Positions 7,119 to 14,492 of a stretch of 18,522 bases of DNA are shown here, in pieces (the stretch's first letter is position 1; every line of letters starts with the position of its first letter). Made by a program: the position numbers and the translations under genes. The notes below the pieces were generated by a model that was not told the DNA's origin, did no database searches, and saw only the letters and a list, made by a program, of their open reading frames with translations. The stretch spans positions 1 through 18,522 of the forward strand of contig JAEWFF010000060.1 of assembly GCA_023388965.1 (NCBI GenBank), given 5' to 3'. This stretch comes from Pseudomonadota bacterium. GTDB taxonomy: Bacteria; Pseudomonadota; Alphaproteobacteria; Rhizobiales; Methylopilaceae.

Positions 7119-8039
7119 GTGGCGCCGTTCCTTCACCGCATATTGCCGCCCTCCGTGAGCGCGCGGCAGACACGTATGGCCGCCATCGGGTTCATGGTGG
7201 GGGCCATGGCGTTTTTCGTCGTGCTCGACACGATGGCCAAATATCTCACCTCCTATGAAAACCCGCTTCAGGTCGCATGGCTGCGCTATGTGTTCCACGC
7301 GCTGTTCGCCGCCCTGATCCTCAATCCGTGGACCATGCCCGGCGTCTGGCGCACGAGAAGACCCGGAATGCAAATGCTGCGCTCGGTCCTGCTTGCGGGC
7401 ACGACCGTCTTCAATTTTTCCGCGATCTCCTTCATCCAGCTCGATCAGGCCGTCGCCATCGCCTTCACCGTGCCGCTGCTGGTCGCGCTTCTGGCCGGGC
7501 CGATCCTCGGCGAGTGGATCAGCCGCGCGAATTTCGTCGCGATCCTTGTCGGCTTTTCCGGCGTTCTCCTCGTCACCAAACCGGGCTTCGGCGATTTTCA
7601 TTTCGCCTATCTTCTGGCGCTCGCGAACGCGGTCTGCATGGCGTTCTATTCCATCGCCACGCGGTTCGTGGCGGCCTACGATTCCGCCTATACCTCGATT
7701 GCCATTACAAGCCTGTTCGGCGCGCTCGCGCTTGCGCCCCTGATGCCGTTCATCTGGTCATGGCCGGACAACGCATGGATTTGGGTTCTGCACATCCTGA
7801 CCGGCGCGCTCGGCGGCTTCGGTCATTTCCTTCTGATCCTCGCCCATATGCGGGCGCCGGCGCCCGTGCTCGCGCCGTTCATTTATATCGAACTCCTGTT
7901 CATGATCCTGGCCGGCTGGCTCGTTTTCTCCGACCTGCCCGATGTCTGGACATTGGCGGGCGCCGGCATCGTCATCGCCGCCGGGCTTTACCTTCTGGCG
8001 CGCGAGCGGCGTCTTCCGCCCGCCGACATCGTGGAATGA
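7119..8039 (+). CDS. DMT superfamily (EamA) membrane transporter
   Basis: The product, about 306 aa, is a ten-helix integral membrane protein of the drug/metabolite transporter family, built from two EamA repeats. The first begins at IGFMVGAMAFFVVLDTMAKYL and ends near VGFSGVLLVTKPG; the second starts at FAYLLALANAVCMAFYSIATR and ends AGAGIVIAAGLYLLARERR. Such proteins export or exchange amino acids, nucleotides or drugs; the substrate is not visible. The start is uncertain: GTG at 7119 (chosen), GTG at 7155 or ATG at 7176. All lie downstream of the ABC ATPase stop (7090-7092), and none has a good Shine-Dalgarno. The two genes could be co-transcribed. Its stop lies 9 bp from that of the converging phosphate transporter gene. 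Confidence 0.85.
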   Translation: MAPFLHRILPPSVSARQTRMAAIGFMVGAMAFFVVLDTMAKYLTSYENPLQVAWLRYVFHALFAALILNPWTMPGVWRTRRPGMQMLRSVLLAGTTVFNFSAISFIQLDQAVAIAFTVPLLVALLAGPILGEWISRANFVAILVGFSGVLLVTKPGFGDFHFAYLLALANAVCMAFYSIATRFVAAYDSAYTSIAITSLFGALALAPLMPFIWSWPDNAWIWVLHILTGALGGFGHFLLILAHMRAPAPVLAPFIYIELLFMILAGWLVFSDLPDVWTLAGAGIVIAAGLYLLARERRLPPADIVE

Positions 8040-8048
8040 ACCGGCTCT

Positions 8049-9059
8049 TCAGCCGACGAGCAGCATGACGGCGTGGTAGGTGCCCGCCGAGATCAGCGCG
8101 GCAGCCGGCAGCGTCAGAACCCAGGCCACGACGATATGGCGCGCAACGCCCCAGCGCACCGCGGTGGTGCGTCGCGCCGCGCCGACACCGATGATGGCGC
8201 CGGTGATCGTGTGGGTCGTCGAGACCGGAATGCCGAGCCAGGTGGCGGCGAACAGGGTGATCGCGCCACCGGTTTCCGCACAGAAGCCCTGCATCGGCGT
8301 GAGCCGCGTGATGCGCGAGCCCATCGTATGCACGATCCGCCAGCCACCCAGAAGGGTGCCGAGGGCCAGAGCCGCCTGACAGGTGATGACGACCCAGAAC
8401 GGCACGTAGAATTCATCGCCCAGCAGTCCCTGCGAGAACAGAAGAACGGCGATGATGCCCATGGTCTTCTGCGCATCGTTGCCGCCATGGCCGAGCGAAT
8501 AGAGCGAGGCGGAGACGAATTGCAGCACGCGGAACGTGGAATCGGCGAAGAACGGCGTCTGCTTCACCAAGGTCCACGATACGATGAGAACGAGCAGCAG
8601 CGCGAGAATGAAACCCGTCATCGGCGACAGCACGATGGCCGCCGTCGTCTTGGCAAGCCCCCAGACCACGACCGCGCCGCCGCCCGCTTTGGCGACGCCC
8701 GCGCCCACAAGCCCGCCGATCAGCGCGTGCGAAGATGAAGACGGTATGCCGAGCACCCATGTAACGACGTTCCACACAATGGCGCCGATCAGCGCGGCGA
8801 AGATCACGGCCGGATCGACGATGTGGGGATCGACGATGCCGCGCCCCAGGGTTTCGGCGACATGCAGGCCGAAGAACAGAAAGGCGATGAAGTTGAAGAA
8901 CGCCGCCCACATGACCGCATAGCGCGGCCGCAGCACACGCGTCGAGACGATGGTGGCGATGGAATTCGCCGCATCGTGCAGGCCGTTCAGGAAATCGAAC
9001 AGCAGCGCCACGCCGATCAGCGCGATCAGGACCGGCGTCGCGAGAATGATCGCGTCCAT
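8049..9059 (-). CDS. pit: Inorganic phosphate transporter, PiT family
   Basis: The 336-aa inner-membrane carrier of the PiT family takes up phosphate (usually as a metal-phosphate complex with protons). Both diagnostic repeats are present: FDFLNGLHDAANSIATIVSTRVL near the N-terminus, and GHGGNDAQKTMGIIAVLLFS followed by PVSTTHTITGAIIGVGAARR in the second half. Ten or so hydrophobic segments cover the whole length. It lies 3 bp after the stop of a DUF47 gene; the DUF47-Pit pair is a well-known arrangement for low-affinity phosphate uptake in bacteria such as Sinorhizobium (Pit with its upstream OrfA). ATG at 9059 is the first start after the DUF47 stop. Confidence 0.93.
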   Translation of the reverse strand: MDAIILATPVLIALIGVALLFDFLNGLHDAANSIATIVSTRVLRPRYAVMWAAFFNFIAFLFFGLHVAETLGRGIVDPHIVDPAVIFAALIGAIVWNVVTWVLGIPSSSSHALIGGLVGAGVAKAGGGAVVVWGLAKTTAAIVLSPMTGFILALLLVLIVSWTLVKQTPFFADSTFRVLQFVSASLYSLGHGGNDAQKTMGIIAVLLFSQGLLGDEFYVPFWVVITCQAALALGTLLGGWRIVHTMGSRITRLTPMQGFCAETGGAITLFAATWLGIPVSTTHTITGAIIGVGAARRTTAVRWGVARHIVVAWVLTLPAAALISAGTYHAVMLLVG

Positions 9060-9062
9060 GAA

Positions 9063-9707
9063 CTACACGCTCTCGACGACGATGGCGCTGATTTCGTTGG
9101 CGACGTCCTCGAGCCGGTCCATGACGCGTTCGAGATTGCCCCAGATCTCGGCGCCCACGATGTAGGGCATGGCCATCGAGTTGCGGTGCTCGTGGTAAAG
9201 CTTCTTCAGGGCTTCTTCGTGGAGATCATCGGAGCGGCCCTCGATGGCCGTGACCTGTTCGGCGAGCTGGCTCAGTTTGCCGGCATTGGCGCCGACCCGG
9301 TTCAGCAGCGAGACGGCCTCGGCGGTGAGGCGCGCGGCCTCGGCGATCGCATCGCCCATTGCCGCCATCAGCGGATCGAATTCGGTGACCTCGAACAGCT
9401 CGATGGACTTCACCGTCTTCTTCATCTGGTCGATGGCGTCGTCGAGCGCCTGGATCAGCCCCTGAATGTCGGAGCGGTCGAACGGCGTGATGAAGGAGCG
9501 GCGCAGCGCGGTCATCACCTCCCGGGTGATGTCGTCCGCCTCGTCCTCGCGCTGGATGACGATGCGCGCATAGTGCGGCACCTTCTCGCCGCCGCGCAGC
9601 AATTCCTGCAACGCCTCCGCCCCCGCGACCACCAGCAGCGCGTGCTGCGTGAACATGTCGAAGAAGCGATCCTCCCTCGGCATCAGCTTCCGGAACCAGC
9701 CCAGCAT
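9063..9707 (-). CDS. DUF47 family, PhoU-like regulator of Pit
   Basis: The 214-aa soluble, mostly helical protein of the DUF47 family (TIGR00153 type) is distantly related to PhoU. Typical segments are LGWFRKLMPREDRFFDMFTQHA at the N-terminus, IVIQREDEADDITREVMTALRRSFITPFDRSDIQGLI in the middle (acidic metal-binding type motif) and LYHEHRNSMAMPYIVGAEIWGNLERVMDRLEDVANEI at the end. Known members help or restrain the adjacent Pit carrier. It is the first gene of the two-gene operon with the phosphate transporter. The Shine-Dalgarno is weak (GGGTTT). I found no convincing Pho box in the 280 bp upstream. Confidence 0.92.
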   Translation of the reverse strand: MLGWFRKLMPREDRFFDMFTQHALLVVAGAEALQELLRGGEKVPHYARIVIQREDEADDITREVMTALRRSFITPFDRSDIQGLIQALDDAIDQMKKTVKSIELFEVTEFDPLMAAMGDAIAEAARLTAEAVSLLNRVGANAGKLSQLAEQVTAIEGRSDDLHEEALKKLYHEHRNSMAMPYIVGAEIWGNLERVMDRLEDVANEISAIVVESV

Positions 9708-9839
9708 GGGAAACCCGTTATTTGCCTAGATGCGCTTTTCTTAAGCAGGGCTGCCGCAAATCTGCAATGTGACAATCCGGATGATCTTTTTCTCTTTGTG
9801 GCAGCAGGACTTGCACGGGAAGACCGGACCGGCCTCCGG

Positions 9840-9859
9840 CACGGGCCCGCGGCCCGGTG
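9840..9859. other. GC-rich stem-loop in the DUF47/ccoN divergent region
   Basis: CACGGGCC, loop CGC, GGCCCGGTG forms an 8-bp stem with one bulged base. It lies midway between the two divergent operons and could separate their control regions. Apart from this, the FixK-like box and the weak -10, I see nothing in 9708-10023. Confidence 0.3.
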
Positions 9860-9928
9860 AACTCCGGCGCCCACATGCCAGATTCGTCCCGGGGCGAGGG
9901 ACGCCGCCCGGATAAGCCGTTCGGATCA

Positions 9929-9942
9929 TTGCGCTGCGTCAA
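9929..9942 (+). promoter_or_regulatory. FixK/FnrL-type (CRP/FNR family) binding site for the cco operon
   Basis: TTGCGCTGCGTCAA has outer halves TTGC and TCAA separated by six bases, matching the rhizobial FixK-box form TTG(A/C)-N6-TCAA and close to the FNR form TTGAT-N4-ATCAA. Its centre is at 9935.5. A weak -10-like TGATAT lies at 9963-9968, within about 2 bp of where it should be if the box were centred near -41.5. This is the usual geometry of FNR/FixK-activated promoters. It predicts a transcript start near 9975-9977 and oxygen-limited induction of ccoN onward. The regulator gene is not in the window. Confidence 0.7.
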
Positions 9943-10023
9943 CTCCGACCCTGTTCGTCTCTTGATATCCCGGGGCGGTACAGAGGATGATTGCGTCACA
10001 CGATCCGAGCGCTGGGGAACTGG

Positions 10024-11664
10024 ATGATCGCAAAATTCGCTCCCGCCGAACGGGAGAGCGCGTTTTTCATCGCATTCGCGACGCTCGTCGTCGGCGGCAT
10101 CATGGGCATTGCCGGCCGGTCCGACATGCTCGGCTGGCACGGCCTCATCGTGATGCTGTTCGCCGCGGCCGTGCTCGGCCTCATCATGCGCTCGTTCTAT
10201 GAGCCCTATATCGCCGAAGACCGGAGCGCGTCCTATTACGACGACCCCATCAAGGTCGGCATCGTGCTGGCCATGGTCTGGGCCATATTCGGCATGTTCA
10301 TGGGCGTGTGGGTGGCATCCCAGCTTGCCTGGCCCGATCTCGCTTTCGATGCCGCCTGGTCGAGCTTCGGCCGCCTCCGCCCCACGCATACGACCGGCGT
10401 GATTTTCGGTTTCGGCGGCAACGCCCTCATCGCGACCTCGTTCCACGTCGTGCAGCGGACCTCGCGCGCGCGCCTTGCGGGCCAGATCAGCCCGTGGTTC
10501 GTGCTCCTGGGCTACAATCTCTTCTGCGTGATCGCCGTCTCCGGCTATCTCATGGGCGTCACCCAGTCCAAGGAATATGCCGAAGCCGAATGGTATGCCG
10601 ATCTATGGCTCGTCGTGGTCTGGGTCACGTATTTCCTCCTTTACATACGCACGATTGCGCGCCGCAAAGAGCCGCACATCTATGTCGCCAACTGGTATTT
10701 TATGGCGTTCATACTCGTCGTCGCGATCCTGCACATCGTGAACAATCTCGCGCTGCCGGTGTCGCTGGCGCATGCGAAAAGCTACACGATCTGGCCCGGC
10801 GTGCAGGATGCCATGGTTCAGTGGTGGTATGGGCACAACGCGGTCGCGTTCTTCCTCACCGCCGGCTTCCTCGGAATGCTCTATTATTATCTGCCGGTGA
10901 GGGCGCAGAGGCCGATCTTCTCCTACCGCCTGTCGATCCTGAGCTTCTGGGGCATCACCTTCTTCTATATGTGGGCCGGCTCGCATCATTTGCATTACAC
11001 GGCCCTGCCGCACTGGGTTCAGAATCTCGGCATGACGTTTTCGGTCATGCTTCTGGTGCCCTCATGGGCGTCCGCCGGCAATGCGCTTCTGACGCTGAAC
11101 GGCGCCTGGCACCGCGTGCGCGACGACGCGACGCTCCGCTTCATGATGGCGGCGGCGGTGTTCTACGGACTTTCGACCTTCGAGGGTTCGTTCATGGCCA
11201 TCCGGCCCGTCAACGCGCTCAGCCATTACACGGACTGGACGGTCGGCCATGTGCACGCAGGCGCGCTCGGCTGGGTGGCGCTGATCACGTTCGGCTCGGT
11301 CTATACCCTCGTCCCGACGCTCTGGAAGCGCGAGCGTATGTATTCTCCGGTGCTGATCGAAGTCCACTTCTGGCTCGCGATCGCCGGAACGCTCATCTAT
11401 ATCTTCGCGATGTGGAATTCGGGCGTCATCCAGGGCCTGATGTGGCGGACCTATACCGGGGATGGCGCGCTCGCCTATTCGTTCGTCGATTCCCTGCTTG
11501 CGATGTATCCCTACTATATCGCGCGCGCGTTTGGCGGCCTTCTGTTCCTCATCGGCACCGCGATCGGTTGTTACAATATCTGGATGACGGTTCGCGCGGT
11601 TCCGGCCGTCGAGGCCCGCAAGGCGGACGCGCCGGTCGTGCCCGCAACGGCGCCGGGAGCCTGA
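10024..11664 (+). CDS. ccoN: cbb3-type cytochrome c oxidase subunit I
   Basis: This is the catalytic subunit of the high-affinity oxidase, embedded in the inner membrane and carrying heme b and the heme b3-CuB site where O2 is reduced. From the chosen ATG it is 546 aa. The ligands are visible: heme b His in RPTHTTGVIFGFGGN (H122), CuB ligands in WWYGHNAV (H271) and GSHHLHY (H321, H322), the tyrosines of LGMLYYYLP that include the cross-linked one, and the proximal pair in VGHVHAGALGW (H409, H411). The N-terminus adds about 60 residues with two hydrophobic segments to the shorter gammaproteobacterial form, as in rhizobial FixN (about 540-550 aa). ATG at 10024 follows GGGGAA. A TTG at 9991 after AGAGGA would add 11 residues and is the main alternative. 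First gene of the cco operon. Confidence 0.97.
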   Translation: MIAKFAPAERESAFFIAFATLVVGGIMGIAGRSDMLGWHGLIVMLFAAAVLGLIMRSFYEPYIAEDRSASYYDDPIKVGIVLAMVWAIFGMFMGVWVASQLAWPDLAFDAAWSSFGRLRPTHTTGVIFGFGGNALIATSFHVVQRTSRARLAGQISPWFVLLGYNLFCVIAVSGYLMGVTQSKEYAEAEWYADLWLVVVWVTYFLLYIRTIARRKEPHIYVANWYFMAFILVVAILHIVNNLALPVSLAHAKSYTIWPGVQDAMVQWWYGHNAVAFFLTAGFLGMLYYYLPVRAQRPIFSYRLSILSFWGITFFYMWAGSHHLHYTALPHWVQNLGMTFSVMLLVPSWASAGNALLTLNGAWHRVRDDATLRFMMAAAVFYGLSTFEGSFMAIRPVNALSHYTDWTVGHVHAGALGWVALITFGSVYTLVPTLWKRERMYSPVLIEVHFWLAIAGTLIYIFAMWNSGVIQGLMWRTYTGDGALAYSFVDSLLAMYPYYIARAFGGLLFLIGTAIGCYNIWMTVRAVPAVEARKADAPVVPATAPGA

Positions 11665-11667
11665 CCG

Positions 11668-12414
11668 ATGGCCGAGCTGCTTCACCGCAAACTCGAACGT
11701 TCCACGATCGGCTTCGTTCTCGCGATCATCGCGGCCGCCAGCGTCGGCGGCATCGTCGAGATCGCGCCGCTCTTCACCATCGACGAAACCGTCGAGCCCG
11801 CGCCCGATATGCGTGTCTATACGCCGCTCGAACTGGCCGGCCGCAATATTTACGTGCGCGAAGGCTGCTATGCCTGCCACAGCCAGATGATCCGGACATT
11901 GCGCGACGAGGTCGAGCGCTACGGGCCGTTCTCGCTGGCCGTGGAATCCCAATATGACCGGCCGATGCTGTGGGGCTCCAAGCGCACCGGGCCGGATCTT
12001 GCGCGCGTCGGCGGCAAATATTCCGACTTCTGGCACGTGGCGCATCTGATCAATCCGCGCGATGTCGTGCCGGAATCCAACATGCCGGCCTATCCGTGGC
12101 TCGCCCGCACGCCGCTGAGGACGGACGATCTTGCGCAGCATCTGGCGGTTCAACGCGCGCTCGGCGTGCCCTATACCGAGGAGATGGTCGAGAACGCGGC
12201 GCGCGATGCGCACGGCCAGGCGATGCCCGACAGCGATTACGCCGAGGGCGTCGCCGAACGCTATGGCGACAGGACACAGATCAGCGCCTTCGACGGGGTG
12301 ACGACGCAGGTCACGGAAATGGACGCGCTGGTCGCGTATTTACAGGCGCTGGGGCGCTTGACGGGAGCTGCCTACGAAAACACCGCCGCTCCCGAAACGA
12401 AGCCGGAAGGCTGA
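11668..12414 (+). CDS. ccoO: cbb3-type cytochrome c oxidase subunit II (mono-heme cytochrome c)
   Basis: The 248-aa membrane-anchored cytochrome c hands electrons from CcoP to CcoN. One N-terminal helix (about residues 13-32) anchors it with the heme domain in the periplasm. The heme motif is CYACH (67-71) within the family signature YVREGCYACHSQMIR; the axial methionine is in SNMPAYPW (Met 139). The stretch YDRPMLWGSKRTGPDLARVGGKYSDFWH is characteristic of CcoO/FixO. It starts 3 bp after the ccoN stop, which points to coupled translation. Confidence 0.97.
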   Translation: MAELLHRKLERSTIGFVLAIIAAASVGGIVEIAPLFTIDETVEPAPDMRVYTPLELAGRNIYVREGCYACHSQMIRTLRDEVERYGPFSLAVESQYDRPMLWGSKRTGPDLARVGGKYSDFWHVAHLINPRDVVPESNMPAYPWLARTPLRTDDLAQHLAVQRALGVPYTEEMVENAARDAHGQAMPDSDYAEGVAERYGDRTQISAFDGVTTQVTEMDALVAYLQALGRLTGAAYENTAAPETKPEG

Positions 12415-12428
12415 GCGGGGAGGCGCGG

Positions 12429-12593
12429 ATGGATTTCGATCACACCACCGTCGTTGCTTTCGCTAAGAGCTGGGGCCTGTTCTATCTGATGGGCTTCTTC
12501 ATCTGCGTCGTTATCTACGCTCTGTGGCCATCCAACCGGAAACGGTTCGACCGGGCCAAGCGCAGCATTCTCGATCCGGACGACAAGCCATGA
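12429..12593 (+). CDS. ccoQ: cbb3-type oxidase small subunit CcoQ
   Basis: The 54-aa protein has one hydrophobic helix (about residues 15-33, WGLFYLMGFFICVVIYALW) followed by the basic segment PSNRKRFDRAKRSI and an acidic end (LDPDDKP). This layout is the CcoQ/FixQ signature. CcoQ stabilises the CcoP-CcoNO complex and is not catalytic. GGGGAGGCG stands 7-8 nt before the ATG. Its TGA overlaps the ccoP ATG (ATGA at 12590-12593). Confidence 0.93.
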   Translation: MDFDHTTVVAFAKSWGLFYLMGFFICVVIYALWPSNRKRFDRAKRSILDPDDKP

Positions 12594-13471
12594 CAGTGAA
12601 CGAACGCGATCCCGTGACCGGGCGCGAAACCACCGGTCACGAATGGAACGGGATCAAGGAGCTGGACACGCCCATTCCGCGCGGCGTCCTGATGTTCCTG
12701 ATCGTGACCCATATCTGGGCCATCGGCTGGTGGTTCCTGGCGCCGACCTGGCCGCTGGGCACGACCTACACAAAGGGCCTTCTCGGCTTCGACCAGCGCA
12801 CGACGGTCGAGACCCGCGTGATCGAGGGGCAGCAGCAGCGCGCCGGCTGGACCGCGCGGCTCGACTCTGAGCCCTACGAATCCATTCTCGCGGACGAGGC
12901 TCTGATGCAGACCGTCCGCAACACCGGGCGGCAATTGTTCGGCGACAATTGCGCGGCCTGCCACGGCCGCGACGGGCGGGGCAACGCCAATTATCCCGAC
13001 CTGACCGACGGCGACTGGCTCTGGGGCGGAAGTCCCGAACAGATTGAGACGACGATGCGCGTCGGCATCAACACGGCCCATCCGGACAGCCGGATCGGCC
13101 AGATGCCGGCTTTCGGGCGCGACGCAATGCTCGACCGCACCGAAGTGCGCAATGTCGCCGCCTATGTCTATTCGCTGACCAATCCCGATTATTCGACGCC
13201 GGCAAATCTCGAGCGCGTCACTGCCGGGCGGGAGGTCTTTGCAACGACCTGCGCGTCCTGCCACGGCGAAAACGCCGAGGGCAATCAGGAACTCGGCGCT
13301 CCCAATCTGACGGACAATTACTGGATCTACGGCGGCAGCATGGACACGATCATCGCGTCCGTACATGGCGGCCGGCAGGGCCATATGCCGACATGGGACG
13401 AGCGCCTGACGAATGCCGAGATACGCACGCTCGCGCTTTACGTCCACGATCTTGCGACGCGCCGGCCATGA
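12590..13471 (+). CDS. ccoP: cbb3-type cytochrome c oxidase subunit III (di-heme cytochrome c)
   Basis: This is the 293-aa di-heme entry point for electrons from soluble cytochrome c. The N-terminal region (GHEWNGIKELDTPIPR) is the usual CcoP opening, followed by one membrane helix (about 31-50, VLMFLIVTHIWAIGWWFLAP). Two cytochrome c domains follow, with CAACH (121-125) and CASCH (221-225). Axial methionines are likely in IGQMPAFG and QGHMPTWDERL. Length is normal. It starts inside the end of ccoQ and its own TGA overlaps the ATG of the next small gene. The single N-terminal helix is the usual rhizobial layout. Confidence 0.96.
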   Translation: MTVNERDPVTGRETTGHEWNGIKELDTPIPRGVLMFLIVTHIWAIGWWFLAPTWPLGTTYTKGLLGFDQRTTVETRVIEGQQQRAGWTARLDSEPYESILADEALMQTVRNTGRQLFGDNCAACHGRDGRGNANYPDLTDGDWLWGGSPEQIETTMRVGINTAHPDSRIGQMPAFGRDAMLDRTEVRNVAAYVYSLTNPDYSTPANLERVTAGREVFATTCASCHGENAEGNQELGAPNLTDNYWIYGGSMDTIIASVHGGRQGHMPTWDERLTNAEIRTLALYVHDLATRRP

Positions 13472-13656
13472 CGGACCGCGCGCGACCCATGGGAAGGCTT
13501 CTGCCCTGGCTGCTCATATCGGCGGGGCTGCTGGTTTTCGTCGGGGCGAACGCCCATCTCATATATGTGGCTTTCAGTTCGCAGCCCGATTGCGTCGCCC
13601 ATGTGAAGGGCGTCAATGACGATGCAGGCTATCGCGCCGCGAAATCTGCCTGCTGA
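13468..13656 (+). CDS. Small membrane protein with two C-terminal cysteines, in the cbb3 operon (62 aa)
   Basis: The 62-aa product has a basic N-terminus (MTDRARPMGR), one hydrophobic helix (about residues 11-28) and a short domain predicted to face the periplasm, holding exactly two cysteines (QPDC at about 42 and KSAC at the end) around the segment GYRAAKSAC. The ATG lies inside the ccoP stop (ATGA), so translation is almost surely coupled. It occupies the place where ccoG/ccoH normally start, but it lacks the ferredoxin motifs of CcoG and the FixH signature. The paired cysteines suggest a disulphide or metal site, which would suit a role in oxidase assembly. That role is inference; I do not recognise a named family. 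Confidence 0.75.
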   Translation: MTDRARPMGRLLPWLLISAGLLVFVGANAHLIYVAFSSQPDCVAHVKGVNDDAGYRAAKSAC

Positions 13657-13667
13657 AGGAGAATGAT

Positions 13668-14492
13668 ATGGGGGAGGCAGACGAGTCCTATTGGCTCCTG
13701 AGCGAAACGTCCGGCATCGGCGAGACGCACGATCCGAAGCTTCAGCGCAATCTGCCGCTTTTCGTCGGGCTGCGCTGGCTCGCAGCCGGCTGGCGGGATT
13801 TCTGGACGCACCCCGCTTCCAGCCTCACCTACGGCCTCGGCGTGTTCGTGCTCTCGGTCGCCTTTGTCTGGACGATCATCGGGTTCGGGCGCGATTACAT
13901 CCTTTTCCCGGCCCTCGCCGGTTTTCTCATCGTCGCGCCGTTTCTGGCCATCGGCCTCTATGAGAAAAGCCGCGCCATCGAAGAAGACCGGCAATACGAT
14001 CTCGGCGCGATGCTGAGCGTGAGGCCGCGTGCGGGCGCACAGGTTTTCTTCCTCGGCCTGCTGCTCAGCCTTCTCATGATGTTGTGGATGCGCGCCGCGA
14101 TCCTGCTCTGGGCGCTGTTTTTCGGCGTCACCGCCTTCCCCGGGCTCGAAGGCGTGATCGAAACCCTCGTGCGGACCCCCTATGGCTGGACGATGGTGAT
14201 CGTCGGTACGGCAATCGGTGGACTCTTCGCCGCGTTTGCGTTCGCAATCGGCGTCTTTGCCGTTCCCATGCTGCTCGACCGCCGCGTCGATGCGCTGACC
14301 GCGATGGGCACCAGCATGAAGCTGACATGGAACAATCTGCCGTCCATGATCGCATGGGGCGCGATGATCCTCGTTCTGTTCGGCATCTGCGTCGTCACCG
14401 GCTTCCTCGGAATGATCGTCATTTTTCCGCTGCTTGGGCACGCGACATGGCATGCCTACAGGGAAGTGGCCGGTCCGGAGAGTGCGGCATGA
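13668..14492 (+). CDS. DUF2189 integral membrane protein in the cbb3 operon
   Basis: The 274-aa polytopic membrane protein of the DUF2189 family has about six hydrophobic segments. Recognisable family traits are LAAGWRDFWTHPASSLTYGLGVF, ILFPALAGFLIVAPFLAIGLYEKSRAIE, VFAVPMLLDRRVDALTAM and the end MIVIFPLLGHATWHAYRE. The family has no established function and is sometimes mislabelled as cytochrome oxidase subunit I; none of the heme or copper ligands of that subunit is present. An AAGGAG Shine-Dalgarno (13656-13661) precedes the ATG by 6 nt, and its TGA overlaps the ccoI ATG. Its place inside the operon, directly before ccoI and where ccoH would be, suggests an assembly or copper-handling role. 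That is inferred only from context. Confidence 0.88.
   Translation: MGEADESYWLLSETSGIGETHDPKLQRNLPLFVGLRWLAAGWRDFWTHPASSLTYGLGVFVLSVAFVWTIIGFGRDYILFPALAGFLIVAPFLAIGLYEKSRAIEEDRQYDLGAMLSVRPRAGAQVFFLGLLLSLLMMLWMRAAILLWALFFGVTAFPGLEGVIETLVRTPYGWTMVIVGTAIGGLFAAFAFAIGVFAVPMLLDRRVDALTAMGTSMKLTWNNLPSMIAWGAMILVLFGICVVTGFLGMIVIFPLLGHATWHAYREVAGPESAA

Noticed and set aside
9708..9800. Possible Pho box upstream of the DUF47-Pit operon (minus-strand TGTCACATTGCAG)
   Set aside because: Only one TGTCA-like half is present; the second repeat at the expected spacing is missing.
11062..12213. 383-codon open frame antisense to ccoN/ccoO
   Set aside because: Low-complexity Arg/Asp/His-rich product, crossing two well-supported genes; a shadow of codon bias.
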